Source: Luscinia megarhynchos (lineage: Eukaryota; Chordata; Aves; Passeriformes; Turdidae). Taken from it: a DNA stretch of 64,000 nt. Shown here piece after piece: positions 1 through 13,010 of the stretch. The notes below the pieces were generated by a model. It made no database searches. It had not been told where the DNA came from and saw only the letters and a program-made list of their open reading frames with translations. The position numbers were made by a program, and so were the translations under genes. The first letter of the stretch is position 1, and each line of letters begins with the position of its first letter. Where the stretch lies: contig JAPFBE010000003.1 in NCBI GenBank assembly GCA_034336665.1, positions 57,269,352 through 57,333,351 on the forward strand. Reading direction: 5' to 3'.

Positions 1-3000
1 CTGGGCTGTGCCAGTGGTAAATCTTGTTTCCTAAATTTAAGCCAAATACAGTGGGTATCTAAATTACAAACATACACTTCTATTACATCAGAATTTTTAT
101 GCAGAAATCTACAGAAATTGTTATGTTAGCAGTTTCATAAACAGTGAAACAACAAGGCTTACATCTCTTCAAGTGGTTATGGAGTTTAACATTCCAGAAG
201 GTTAAAAAGTAACACTGCTGGTAACCTGTACAAATCTTGCAAAAGGAACCCAAACAAAATGGAAATTGTGCAGTAAGTTCTGTGCTAGCGTGCCCCCTTC
301 CTGCTCACACCACAGTGTACCTTTCTGAAGGCTGTTTTTGCCAGGTTCACACTGTGCTGGGCTCCTGACTTAGCTCAGGATGCACCTACAGTTCAAGTGT
401 GCAGTGCTGGGAGGCAAACCAGCCATGCTAAAGTCCTGCTTACTCATCTAATTCTCTTATACTTTTCCTGCTCAACTCTCTCAAGGAAGAGCAGTGTTTC
501 TGAACCTTCCCAGAGGGTGAGTCAGTCTGTCTTAATTAGGTTCCTACATTCATCATGTTGGTTATGAACTGAAGCCTTCATCTATATCATGCAGAAGAGA
601 GAATATGACATCCAGCTAAATGAGATTTTAGGGTCTTTTAAGGGAATGAACTACAGTTAGATTATACAGTAACCTGAAGTTCAAACAGTGTATTTCAGTG
701 TTTCAACTCTTTCAGTTTCTTGTGATTTGTTGTTTTCCATGGGCTCCTAAGTGTTAATTCGACAAAGTGCTTTTGTATGCAATTGTATAACAAAACTGTT
801 CTGATAGAGTACAAAATTATTATTTTGGTAATAAGTGAGCCCAGTGCCTGCAAAAAAAAGGAAAAAGGGAGGATGAATTCTCTATCTCTATTCAACATAA
901 AATGCAGCAGTTTCCTTCTCACAAAGGTCCGTAAGGGTAATGATAAAAAAAGTTGATTTTTAGAAACAATTAATCCGTTCCCAGTTACTTCATTGGAAGC
1001 TGGATATGTAAATACCTCTAAAACCTTTGTCTGTTATAGTTGTTCATCTTTTATGTGCAAGATTGGTTGCATAATTAGTTACCTTAAAAAAATAAAGAAA
1101 AAAAAGAGAAGAAAGAGTAACAATGAGAGGATTAAAGTTTTGACCTTTGATAAGTTTTTAAGTATTTGCTTGTCTCTAAACATGTGAATAATCACATGCT
1201 GTTCTTAGGACTCTGGGTGAAGCATAAAATAACATTTATTTAACATATTACTGTATGAGAATTTCTTTGCTACTACATACACAAATAGTTTAGTTCTGAA
1301 CATATTTGCTAATGATATATGGTTTATCACTGTAATAGTGATTTTACAAGTATATATTCTTAATATATTTTCAGAACACTTATTCTTTTTGAAAATCAGT
1401 GAATGAGGGATTCAGTGATAAATGTGAGGGGTGCTTTGTAGTGCAAAAAGAGGACTTGTTAAGGTTAAGATTTTGTAATACCTGTGAAGTTTATAGAATT
1501 TAAAGATATTTTCTTTCAATATTAGAATTTATAAATCCAAGACAGTGAAAGAAAAATGAAAATAAACAGTTCTTCAGCCTGTCATGTCCCAGTGGGTTTG
1601 AATTCTTACTGTCTGTTCTCAGTGCTGAACCACAGAATGAGTAGAATGCAATAGCCAGAAAATCAGAGTAATAATGCATAAATTTTATCTATGGCACTAC
1701 AGTAAGAATAAATGCACTTTAATAATGTCTATATTTTTACCTTCACACATTTTTTTCCATCCTTGGTGGAAGTTTTCATCTTGTTCTGAACTGACAACAC
1801 TAGCATTTCAGCTCTTGGAAAAAAAAAAAAAAGCCAAAGAGGGATGATACAGCTGAAGAAAATGATAATTAACATCCACATGATTCATCTTCTCTTTATT
1901 TAAGTTAGCAGTGAGGTGATTAGTATATCACTAAACTAGTGATATATGAGAATTTGCCTGAAAACTCCATTAAAAAAAGTCTCTAAGAATTTTTATAACT
2001 AACAGTAAAGGGTACCTCAATGTCTGTTTCAAAGCTGATTTGATGAATACAGAAAAGGTCAAACTAAAAATAACTAGACTGAATCAGTTATAAGTGTAGT
2101 AACATATGCCTCATTTAATAATGAACTCTAAATTTGCTCTGCAGTTTAAGTAGTATCATGAATGCTAATTCTGACAGTAAAGGGTTATGAACTACCTGTC
2201 TGCTTGAGTCTGGCACAAGGTCAGGCAGTTATAGAACTAATGAAAACCCTGATGTACCAAAAGGTGGATGATTGACACGAGTGTGCTAGCTGAAGAAAGT
2301 GCTGAGGAACTCTGGTGCATTCAAAATGACAGTGTCCTGAAACACAATTTACAGCACTCCATTTGTTTAGTGCTGTAAAGTGTAGCAATAAGCCCAGGTG
2401 CTTATTGTCTACATAACCATGGCAGAATTCAGGGCGTATTATATTAAACTTTTACATGCCAATCACCAGAGGAATTGTTCTGGTATGGTTTGTGATGATC
2501 AACCTAAGGCCATTATTCTCTGAATGTGTGATTATGCTTAGAAAGGGTTTTCAATATATAATTCAGAGCATCCTGAAAGGATGAAAAGGAATTATTGTTA
2601 AATCTTTGTAAGTGAAAGAAAGCATAAAACTGTAAAACTGTCAGCTAATAATTTTACAATTGATTATTAAAAATTATTTGAAAAGCCTGTATTCTTCTAT
2701 ATGCTAGAAAAACCTTTGTTCCCTTTACCTTCTGGCTGTGCACTTCTCTTCCATATCTTTGCATACTATAGGATTAATTTTCATCCATTTATTTCCTCTT
2801 AAGGCAAATCTACATTACTATGATTGTTTTTAATCAATACCCAGATTTCTGTAAGTAATCAGCTGTTTTTAGAACATGGAAATACTGGAAAACAAGGCAT
2901 ATAATGGGTATCAGAATGGAAAGTGTCAGAAAATAATTCTAGAGCAAAAGACTACTCAGAAATCTTGAGAATATCTAATAGGTAAAACAAACACCTTTTT

Positions 3001-3535
3001 CCCTGAAGTGCTTTTCTGAGAGAATTCATTCAGCCATGTACGAATTCGGCCACACAGAAAATTTTTAAAGGATTAATCTCAGCTACAAAATCAAGGTGAT
3101 AAACTAGAATATAAGGATTTCATTATTTAGAGCTTTCTGAACTGGCTTTCAGATGTGCAGCAGCTCAGAAAAAATTTGATTCAGTTTACTTAGGATTCTG
3201 ATTTTAAGAGATGTTAACAACTATAGTAGTTAGCTGGAAAGATTTTTTTCTCTATTTTCATCAATTATCTCTATATTTTTTCTCCTATCCCTCCTTACAT
3301 CATCTTTCTTCCAGGTATCACAAAAAATTTCTACAAAACTTACTCTAAGTAAACACATGCTTTCATCAGAGCTGTAAAGCTAATGCTGGACAAAGCAGAC
3401 CTTTCTGGACCTCCACAAGCCATCTTCAGTTACTGTATATAGAATAATGTACCTAGTTTTGAATCTCCCAATTCCTCAAGTGATGAACATGAAAAAGGGA
3501 TAGCTCAGCAAGTTAGGTGGCTAGAACATAGCATG
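1..3535. other. Anonymous AT-rich non-coding stretch
   Basis: I recognise no gene or mobile element here. Open frames are under 80 codons, have random-looking composition and no domain. The only structured site is a perfect inverted repeat at 1924-1946 (listed separately). An A-run lies at about 1819-1831. Very old, unrecognisable repeats may be present. Confidence 0.6.
1924..1946. repeat. Perfect short inverted repeat (10-bp arms, 3-bp loop)
   Basis: The arm tatatcacta (1924-1933) is followed by aac and then by its exact reverse complement tagtgatata (1937-1946). It could form a small hairpin or cruciform. No poly-T run follows it and no gene is nearby, so there is no support for a terminator or an RNA gene. 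Confidence 0.85.
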
Positions 3536-3893
3536 CACATGGAGAGGCTGAGGGAATTGAGCTTGCCTAGACTCAGAAAGGAGGTCTATGAAGAGATGTG
3601 ATGGCAGTCTTCCTCCTCTACCTCATGGGGGTTAAAAAGAACACGGAGACAGGCTCTTCTCAAAGGGTCACAGAGAAATGAGATAGGGCAATGGCCACCA
3701 TTTACAGCAATGGAAATTCCAGATACAGGCACTATCATTGCACAAAGAACAATCAAATCAATAACGAGTAGCTTGGCCAAAGGCTGGACAAAAGCTGAAG
3801 TAACTTGATGTAATTTCACAGCTAATACTTGAGTGGGAGGTCAGACTGAATAAACTCCATAGGTCTCTGGTAGCCTAATTAATTCTAGGAACC
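3536..3893 (+). mobile_element. CR1 LINE fragment, 3' portion, diverged
   Basis: CR1 is the dominant non-LTR retrotransposon of birds and inserts mostly as 5'-truncated copies. This stretch begins with the CR1 block 'ggagaggctgagggaattg', which in the consensus precedes the 3' untranslated region. It continues through recognisable but decayed sequence about the cleared group of residues (agaacacggagacagg..., gggcaatggccacc...). It ends near 3850-3893 with the decayed 'ggac..gat.a.ctcca.aggtc..t..agcctaatta.tcta' signature of the 3' terminus. The many mismatches suggest an old insertion. It encodes nothing. The subfamily is not determined. Confidence 0.7.
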
Positions 3894-4999
3894 TTAATCC
3901 TAATTGTGATGGAATTATTGGTCTATAATGCTGGATAAATCACATCTGTGACCTTTTTAATGGGCTAAAGATATAACTGAATGTTAGGAAGTGAAAAGAA
4001 AAGAAGTAATAAAAAAGTAAGATTAAGACAGCAAGCAAAGCATTCTTTGTATTTTGTCTTTGTGTGGCCTGTGAGCTACATGCATGTAGCAATGTAATGC
4101 ATACATTGTCCTGTAGTTTTCAAATATGAGTCTGTTGCTGCTGTAAGTCACCATAGTAAATCTATTATAGCAACAGCTTTTGACCATTAAATAGAAAAAG
4201 GAAAATGGATTTTCACATGAAGGTGAGAGACTGGGTTTGTGGTGGTCATATGAGCTCCCAAGAACTGAAACAGAAAAACAACACTCATAACAGTTTCAGC
4301 ATGTGTACAACTCAGACATGTACAAAGATGCTGAATAGAGCAATTTTCACAGTGATTCAAGACAAAGTCATTTAGCACAGATGTTTCTGTAATTGTGATA
4401 GACTCAGAAAATTCAGTGTTCAGTGGTTCTTGAGCACACATTTCCCAGCTCTAAGGTGTATCTTGAGTAAATAATATAATGAAATGGAAGAAGTGTAGTC
4501 TGGGTAATGTATATCTCCCTGAAAGTTATAGGGAGCAGAGAAGAGGCTTTATCTGGTACATTTTCACTCTTATATGATTGATTCTCTATTAGCTTCATTT
4601 TGTAGTTTAGGATATTGTTTTTAGTTTTTGCTCGATTGACTTTTAGGATAAGAATTATTTAGCACACAGTGCTTCATTCTAGCCTAAGTGAATCATAACA
4701 GCTGTGATCAACCACGTTGGAACTCTTCTTCATTCCATCATTCAGCAATATGAAGAACACCTCAGATCTGCTCAAAAAAATAGGCAGTGCTTACCAGTCA
4801 TATAGATATTTGGAGCAACCTGAATGGCAAAGCTGGCTTTCCATTAAAGTCTGACAGTTTGTCTAATTTTCCTTTGGAATCACAAACACTGGATTACAAG
4901 AATGAGGAATACATGGCGTATTCTCGGAAGAAGGGGACGAAGAGAGGAGAGATTGTAGGAGATCACATAAAACCTGCAATCCAGAGAAACATAATACAG
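3894..4999. other. Anonymous stretch between two CR1 fragments
   Basis: No gene or recognisable element. It contains a 16-bp perfect palindrome at 4075-4090. A 95-codon open frame beginning at 4787 runs into the CR1 fragment downstream and has no recognisable domain, so I treat it as non-coding. Confidence 0.55.
4075..4090. repeat. 16-bp perfect palindrome
   Basis: The sequence gctacatgcatgtagc equals its own reverse complement. No gene or other motif is close, so no regulatory role can be assigned. Confidence 0.8.
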
Positions 5000-5121
5000 G
5001 GCTTTGGACAGGACTTTAATCAACCTGGTCTAGGGGAAGGTGTTCCTGCCCATGCCAGGGGAGGATGGAGGTAGGTGATCTTCAAGGTCTCTTCCAACCA
5101 AAACCATTCTATGATTCTGTG
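5000..5121 (+). mobile_element. CR1 LINE 3' end, short
   Basis: The run 'caacctggtcta', then 'gtgttcctgcccatgccagg', 'gatcttcaaggtctcttccaa' and finally 'cattctatgattctgtg' is the standard 3' terminus of avian CR1. The tail direction puts the element on the + strand. Only about 120 bp are present, consistent with severe 5' truncation, the usual outcome of CR1 target-primed reverse transcription. It is less diverged than the copy at 3536-3893. It has no coding capacity. Confidence 0.93.
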
Positions 5122-8100
5122 AGCCATTCTACAGGAATGAATTATATCAAGTAGTAACATATGACATAGAGAAAAGACAATATGAGGTAAAAATGGCTGT
5201 CAACTAGGATTATGAGGCTAAGTATTCAATTTATAACAAACAGACTGAAACAGAAGCCAGTGGAGGAATTAGCCATTGTTGGACTATGCTACTGATTGTA
5301 ACCAAGTGAAACAAAAAGATAGAAGGCATTGTATGACCAAGTACTAGAAGAGGAAAGATAATGCACAGAATCTCTACATTAATTCAATTCATGATCCCAT
5401 TTCACCATTATGTACTGATATTCTTGTTCTGTCCATTCCTCAGGTACCATATTAGAAGTAGAACTCTCTGCAGATCTAGGAATTGCAATGTGCCATTATA
5501 TCCAGCTTCTTGTCTTAAAATAACAAGTTGTCTTACTTTTTTCCATTTAATTGCCTGCCAATTACATCTGATACCATAGATGGCATTACATCTGAGGATG
5601 TGTCACAGTCTTCAGTCATATACATAGCTGATACTGAAAAGGACTACACAAAAGGAAGCTCCTAAAGCTTCCTATTCTTTTCCTTTTTAGCTGTTAACAA
5701 TAAAACTGAGAACAGTGATGTTGGAAGTGGAAAATCACAGATCATTTATCTTTTGCCTTTTCCAATCTGAGCTTTCCATGTGACTAAGAAGAGCAGAATC
5801 CTCATTTGTGATCCAGAGAAAGCTTTCCCTAAATATATCTACTGATAAAGGTATATGAAAGGGGGCTGCTCCTTCTTCATCACATACACTGTGGCTTGTC
5901 ATGAGGTCAGAGTGACACACTCTTGTGCTATCTCAGGGGCCATTTACTCCATAATCACTCACATGAAGTGGAACTACTCCAGCAATAGAAATGAAGACTT
6001 TCCCAGAGACTGATCTTCAAATCTCTGCTGTGGGATGTATAGATGTTACACATGAAGATGCTCAAGCCCCCTAGTACTAGATAAAAGGTACAGACCTCTC
6101 TCTCTTCCACAGCCTGTCTGCTGTGAGATGAGGCATATGTAACTATCACAATCTAAAACAGGGTTCAAAGTTCTGAACCCTGCTCAGGTACTCCCAATAG
6201 TGCAGACTGTTCCTGTGTATCTAATTAATCTTTAAATATATATGGCACAGGGAAAAGGCTTTTAGTGTATCAGTGAAGAGTTTCCCCTCATTCATACTCA
6301 TGTAGTTCCCAGGTAGCATTTTAAGGTTTTTCTTCAAGATAGACTTTGTGGCGTTTGATTCCCCTGAGCCGAAAACAAAATTTAGGGATAATGATTCATA
6401 TTCTGTGTGAATGTCCACATACAGCCGTAAAGTAGCCAGGAACTCCTGGATAAAGAAAAGTAACTTTTAAAATGTACTTTAAAAGTAGTGACCACTATCC
6501 TTTCTTGATAGAGAAAGCTTAGTCACTTCCTTTGCAAAAGTTCATGGTTGAAAAGTTATTCAGAGGTAAAATATATCAATTTCTTCAGTACTAGCATCAC
6601 CCACTGAAGCAAATAGAGTATCCATTGGGTAGTCTTTTCTGCTGCACTTGGCCCTCCTGAAGTGAGAGGGTCTTTGCACAGAAATCTCCATTGAAAGACC
6701 CTAGTTGCCAAACTCTGGGCACTTTCAGAGCTAGACAGTGGATTAGATGCTTTGCTCTTCATAACAGAGCATCAGTTGCTACCCTGCAGTCTTTTGAAAT
6801 GCTATCCAAACTCACTCTTTGACAGTTTGCAGGGTAAAATGGTGTGAGATAAAGGACAGTGTTTTACAGCCCACAATAATGTCACAGTAGAATAATCCCA
6901 TTGATTTGGGCGTGATTTGGATGAAGTTTCACAAATGCTGCTGCTGCAGCTGAAAGGATCGTCAGACCAGTAGTATCAGGGGTTGAATGGTGGAGCTGAG
7001 CTCAGTTTGAGCTACCAGATGGGTGGAGTGAACTGATTACCTGCATATAATAGCAAGAGAGGTTGGAGAGGTCAATCTCACTTCCAGCATGATACATGTT
7101 ATGTCAAAATGGTTTGTGACAGCTCCCACTGGCTCAAGAATGACTCCTGCTGACTGAGAAAATACTTATGACAGCTCCTACTGACCTGACCAGTGGGAAA
7201 CACCTCTTTAACTCAACTGGGATAGATGGTACTGACAAAATACAAGAGGTCCAGGTCAGATCTCAAATCTTTGTCGGTACACTGCAGTCAGAAAATAAAG
7301 TCACATAGTCTGGTCCTCTTCCAAGTAGTTAATCCACTGGAGTATCATAGCTCGCCTAATATGCTTAATAATGCAATGGGTAAAGATCATAAGTGATTAA
7401 TCTTTCTGCTTTCTTTCTTGCTCAGCTTTCATGGATTATAATCCTCATTATTCATTATATTTATATATTCATATATTAATATATATTTTCTATTTTACAT
7501 AGTTATTTATATAAATGCATATAATTATACAAATTTTTATAAATGTGTGACTGAAAAAAGCCCAGAAAAAATATTAGTATAGGAAAATCCTCAAGCATGA
7601 GTATTAAAATAAATCTGTGTACAACCAAATTTGACTTATTTAATCAAGTTGCTACACTAATGCATTTTAAAAGAATGCCATGGTTCTGTTCTGCCTTAAA
7701 GAATGTTGGGCCTCTACCCCATCATTCTTTGCAAAAATACTGAATATAGAGTAGTAGACATAACATAGAGAAAAAAGTTCAAGCTGTTCAAGCTGGTTGC
7801 CACTGAGACAGAGAGCTGAAAGTGAATGATGTGCTGAAACACAAAGCTGCAGGATGAGATCAATATTTCTGCCTTTTAATTTTGCCTCCTCACCTTCTCT
7901 GCTTGCAAGCTTTAAAGCTATGCTGCTCACAATCTTGACCAGTAATAATCACCATATTTATAATGGAATTCATCTCCTTTTCATGTGTTGGCATATGGCT
8001 TTCAAGATGTTCCATCCTTTTTTTATCAAGAATTTATAACTTCAGGGTCAATCAAGCACAACTATTTCTGTTTTACATCAGCAGAGTTCATTTATGTATG

Positions 8101-8940
8101 GAAACAATACCTAATGAGTTATGGTGAATCATACAATAAGGATCTCTCCTGACTTATGCAAATTTCTCACATAAATTTGATCCAAATAAGACACAAAAAC
8201 GCTTAAACTATAAAGTGAAATCTCCTGTTGGTGACATATACTTGATCTTTGTGTATCTCTGTCAGTAATTTCTTATAGTACTCTGTGTTAATAATTTGCA
8301 TTTATCCCTGAAAGTTTACCCTTTGAGAAGTTTATAGTCAAACAGAGATTAGTATTGAAAAATTTAAATCACTTTTCTGATAGAATGCCTTACAATAATG
8401 GCTTATTGAAGTAAAATATTATCTATTTGCTCAGCCCGAGTTGTTATATATAATTGATTATACAAATACAAATTCATCCTGCTAAGATTGCTGAATCATA
8501 AAAAAGCCAACACAGACACTTGCTTACAGCAAGAACTGAACAAACCTTTTAAAGCCAAAATTATTTTTAACATCCTTGTATTTTTGTTTTATTTTGTATG
8601 TATAACTACCTAAGCAGCAAGTTGGCTGGTTTCCTATTTTCACCCAAATCAGGTCTTGGAACCAAAACAAATCCATGAATAAGATACCAGTTGGATCAGT
8701 CTTACCTGCACTGATCTTATGAATCATGTGAAATGTCCTACCAGCCTCTGCTTCTTTCCATTCAGTGAAAATGAAGCACAAAGCATGTAGTGCAGAGAAA
8801 GCCCTCTTAGATATCAGTTTTTTGTCTTCACAAAAATCTGACCAATTTTTTGCCTCTGGGCTGAACTTGGCTGGCAGCTAAGCCCCCACTCAGCCACTGA
8901 CTCCACCAGGATGCAGGAGAGAATTGGGAGATGTGAGACA
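5122..8940. other. Anonymous non-coding stretch with local AT-rich DNA
   Basis: No gene or element recognised. All open frames are shorter than 90 codons and look random. Minor structure: near-repeats of 'gacagctcc.actg' at 7118-7132 and 7170-7183 with a weaker third copy at about 7142-7154, and an AT-rich tract at 7451-7545. Confidence 0.55.
7451..7545. repeat. AT-rich low-complexity tract
   Basis: Nearly pure A/T with irregular TATA/ATAT steps over about 95 bp. It is not a regular microsatellite. It would melt easily and would produce false promoter (TATA-box) predictions. Confidence 0.75.
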
Positions 8941-9006
8941 AAACCAAACCAAACCAAAGCAAACCAAACCAAACCAAACCAAACCAAACCAAACCAAACC
9001 AAACCA
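8941..9006 (+). repeat. (AAACC)n pentanucleotide microsatellite
   Basis: About 13 units of AAACC with one variant unit (AAAGC). One strand carries only A and C apart from that G, and the other only T and G. Open frames through it encode repeats such as NQTKP or GLVWF and are artefacts. No flanking element explains it. Confidence 0.95.
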
Positions 9007-9605
9007 CTTGTTTTTTGAGAAAATGGCACTTTTAGAAATAAAAAATAGAAAAGAAGTAGGTGGCTTAAAGGCAGTCACTCTTTTCCACCTACCATCAGAA
9101 CAACAAGCAATAAACACCTTGGAAAAAAAATCCTGTCAGTTTTATTGCTGAGGACAGTGTTGATGGTATGGGATATCCCTTGGTCAATTGTCATTGGCTG
9201 TCTGGCTGTGCTGTATCTCCTCCAAACCTCTTGTTAAGCACAGGGCTGTTCTTTGGGGCAGCAGAGTAAGAAAGAGAGAACAAGCTAAAGCTGCAGAGCT
9301 AAAATACTGGTGAGTTTCTACACTATTTTGGTCACAAATCCAAACCACAACACTATAAAGTCTACTAATTAGTAAATCAAATCCATAACAGCTGGACTCA
9401 GTACAAAAATGATATCCACAAAGACGTTTGTCAAATGCCATTTGGCCTGAGGTTTCATGGATAATGTCTATATAAAAGAGTAAAAGCAGAGTTCCACGTT
9501 GAGTCTGTTTTGTCTGTGATCATAAATGGGGAATGATCTCCCCATCCTTAATCTATGATATTTTTCATTGCCTTTTCTCCCTCCATCCCCAATGCAGGAG
9601 AAGGC
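9007..9605. other. Anonymous stretch
   Basis: No gene, mobile element or regulatory signal recognised between the (AAACC)n tract and the GGGA repeat. Confidence 0.5.
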
Positions 9606-9631
9606 GAGGGAGGGAGGGAGGGAGGGAGGGA
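9606..9631 (+). repeat. (GGGA)n microsatellite, G-quadruplex-prone
   Basis: Six GGG runs, each separated by a single A, lie on the + strand at 9608-9630. Four G-runs with one-base loops are enough for a stable parallel G-quadruplex, so the motif is a strong candidate on sequence alone. It is short, and no gene start lies near it. Confidence 0.9.
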
Positions 9632-10549
9632 CCTGCTGGGTGGTACAAGTAAAACATTCATGCCCATCCTCTATTCAGACTTTGATTCATATCCCATAGG
9701 AAGGCTCTTGTGCTAGGGGTGAACCAACTTTCTTTTTGAAATATTCAGAATTAGTCAGGACCACAGTATCCCACATTTCAGGTGAGTTTATCTGTGCAAC
9801 ACATGCAATGAAAAGTGTATGCTATCACTGAGAAGCTTTTTGCCCAATGAAAGTAGAAACTGTGGTTATACAGTATGGCTGCACCAGCAGCAGCCCTACA
9901 TTTCAACACAACAGAATGTAAGAAGAAAAACTACATTGCAAGCTTTAAGGCAATCTTATTTCTGGCCAAATAAATACTTAAAAATAGTCTGGATCACAAG
10001 GGATGCCTAACCCAGTAAAGTCTAATATTTGGAAAACAACCCTAAAAAAATGCTATGTTTGTGTTTGAGATTTTGCTTCATGTAAGAAAGTGAACATGTC
10101 TTTATAACAGTTTGTCCAAAATCCTACCTTGGGGGTTATCCTTTTGGCTCAGCCTGAAGCACATAAGCCTACTTCAGGCTTCAACACAGAAAATGTGGAC
10201 AAAAAATAAGCTTAGACTCAACTGAAGGTTAGGGCCAGTGCTTATAATATTGGGTAGAAATTGCTATTGATTTTCCTTTTGCCATTTAATCAAAATCCTC
10301 TCAATTTTGGTTAGGTCACATATTTTTGAAAAATAAAACATAGTCCACTCATATGATCAGAATCTGCCTTTTTAGACTTTAACTAGATACACCATAGAAT
10401 ACCTTGTACAAACATTTTTTGTTCCTTATATCAACACTGCCTGGCATTACTTCGTGATTACACTTTCAAGACACAGAGGCAATTATAAGACTTTCTCTGA
10501 AGATTTTAATCTGCTAAAAGAATATAAAAAGATAAAAATGTCTCTAATG
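9632..10549. other. Anonymous stretch
   Basis: No gene or element recognised. The 63-codon frame at 9819-10010 shows no domain. Confidence 0.5.
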
Positions 10550-11600
10550 TTTAAGACCAAAGTCTATCTAACCCAGCATCCTGTCTCTGAAGTGGTTGGT
10601 AAGGGAAGTTAAAGAAAATAATTTAAACACAACTAAAACAAGCAAGACAAAACAGAAATCCACGGTGCTAAAGTGGAATAAACCCTCTCTTTGTTATGTC
10701 CTTTCAGCTTCTGGCAATGTATCCTTTAAAGATTTCCGGAGCTAGAGAATCACTTCATCATGTTTAATAGCTCTTGACGCTTTTCTTTCATTAATTTGTA
10801 TAATCACTTTTTAAAACCCATTTATGCATGTGGCCTCCACAATATTCTGTGACAGTCAGTTTCACAATGAAATGATGTGACCTGTGAAAAAATGTTTTGG
10901 TTTTTTTTCCTGTCAATTGTAGACTTGTCACCTAATAATTTAATCATCTGCCTGTAATTTTGATTGCTGGCATGGGATATATTTCCTCTTTCCATGATGC
11001 TCTTGACTTTATATTTTTTATTGCAACCTTCCTCAGTTATTCTTTTATTGTATGTTGCTTCCTTACTTTTTTATTCTCCCTTCTAAGACTCTGAGAGCAT
11101 TTAAATTGTCCTTGGACATAAGCTATTCTCTACCTCTGATCATTGTTGTCAGCCTTCTCTGCACCTTTCTTAGTTCTCATATATCCTATTGAAATGAGGG
11201 ATTAGAAGTTTATATTGTATTCCAGATGCAAGTACCATCATAAAGTGAATTTTCTATGGATTTCCATGGTTATATACTATTTCATATTTTCTTCTAAAAT
11301 CCCACCTTAATAATTGCTAACATTCTGCTTGCCTTTGCAACCACTGCAGGGTATTGATCTGATGTTTTGTGAGAAATATCCAATGACTACAAAATCCTTT
11401 TCTTGGACTGGAGTAATGAATTTAGAGTCCATTGCAGTGTTTGAGCATTTACTGCTGTTTTAACCACGCTGATTGCTTTATGCTTGTTGACATGAAATTC
11501 CATACTACATTATATCACACAGTCAGTGAGTCTCATAAGTTTTTTTCTGAAGCTCTTTGCAGTCAGCTTTAGTTTATTGTCTCTTGAATAATTAAACAAG
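10550..11600 (-). mobile_element. Ancient CR1/L3-type LINE, about 1 kb, heavily diverged
   Basis: Read on the + strand, this is the reverse complement of the 3' part of an old amniote CR1-like LINE that I know from turtle and crocodilian genomes. Matching blocks occur in the right order: 'tctatctaacccagcatcctgtctctga' near 10562, 'gtggcctccacaatattctgtgacag' near 10831, 'cttctctgcacctttctta' near 11153, 'tattgtattccagatgcaagtaccatcataaa' near 11213, 'aacattctgcttgcctttgcaacc' near 11319, 'caatgactacaaaatccttttcttg' near 11381, 'gttgacatgaaattccatact' near 11488, and 'gaagctctttgcagtcagcttta' near 11549. Many substitutions and indels are present and no reading frame is open. The age is an inference from divergence. 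The exact family name is uncertain. Confidence 0.8.
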
Positions 11601-13010
11601 TAATTAATAACTGTAATATAACATATACACGGGAGGACTGAACAAAGATAGGACAGACATTTCTTAACATTTCACTGCTCAGCTTTGCATGTTCTTTTAG
11701 TGTGTTAAAGCTAAGGTTTAAAAATTTAGCTATATTGTCTCAAATGGGCATCAGTAAATAATTATGTGTACACCCACATGAACGCATGGTGACAAGTATC
11801 ATCACTAAAATAAAAAAGACTAATGTTTATCAAGGTATTCAAAGTACCAATCAGACATATAGAAAACCTTAAAGAAGAAGAAAAGAGCACAAATTACCCA
11901 TAAAAATGCAAATAAGAACACAGACAAGCATCCACTCAGTTTAAAAAGACCTTGTACTGCAATTTCTCCCAGACATTTTAGCACACAGGAAAATGTCTGA
12001 GTAGCAGTGAGTATTCTTCCATTAAACACAAGTAACAGTTGTACTGTAGTCAACACATCTTCATTTCAAAGTACATATTCAAAACCTCTGACCTTTACTT
12101 AAAAAAAAAAAAAAATCAAAGAAAGGAAAAGTAAGTTCTTTTATTCAGGCCTGGAGATTTGTAGTGTTGTATGATTGACACAGAAAAAATATTATGTTGT
12201 ACAATTCTATGGCAGACAGGCCCAGGGCTATTCAAATGAGAGAACTAATAACCATGCTGGCAAAAGAAATTTCTTATTAAAACCTTGTTAAGGAACTACA
12301 ATAATTCATTAAGGGTTATATCATTATAAAAATCCATCATTGTTATAGACTGTTTCCTGGGGCTTCAGTTTAGTAAAGTTTGACGTGCCCTTTATGCTCC
12401 AAAATTAGGTAAAGCTAAAAATGATTTATGCACCGAAAATGTTAAAGATTTTATAAAGCACAAAAATAACTATGCACAGCTTCCTAACCTTGGCATAGTA
12501 CCTCAGGGGCTCATAGCATAAGAAAAAAAATTTCTTTTAAAATGATGTGTTTTAAGCCTTGTGTATTCAATGGGTCAAAACCTGCTTACATTAAAAACAG
12601 TGGGACTGCTAATGTCTCCAGTGGAAATAAGCTTTTTCACATGGAAAAAAATAATTTGAGAATAACTAAAAGTAACATCAAGCTGGGCTTATGAGATGAG
12701 ACCAAATTAATAAAAAAATAAAGAAAAGAAGAAAAAAAAAAAGCAGAAGAAAACCCCCACCAAATATGAGCAACTGTGATTTAAAAAATATCATGGACTA
12801 AGGCTCAATAGGTATTTTTCAGGATTAGTTTCTGTCCTTGTTCAATGAATATGTTCACTTCTAGCTAAAATTATGGAAATCATCTCCTCCAAGCAAAAAA
12901 CCTGTTATATTGTTTAAAATAAAATTCGGAAAACTGCATCAAATGAAAAGATTATTTAAGATTCCCTCAGAGAAATAATGGGTAAACAACGTATAAATTT
13001 TTTGCTTGAA
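11601..13010. other. Anonymous stretch with one possible old repeat
   Basis: No gene recognised. A-rich runs lie at about 12101-12114 and 12715-12742. A possible old repeat remnant at 12562-12632 is listed separately. Confidence 0.5.
12562..12632. repeat. Possible ancient amniote interspersed-repeat remnant
   Basis: The words 'attcaatggg' and 'ctgcttacattaaaaacagtgggactgct' resemble a repeat common in turtles and birds that carries 'cttacattgaa.tcagtgggactactc'. Only about 70 bp can be matched from memory, so this is tentative. Confidence 0.3.
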
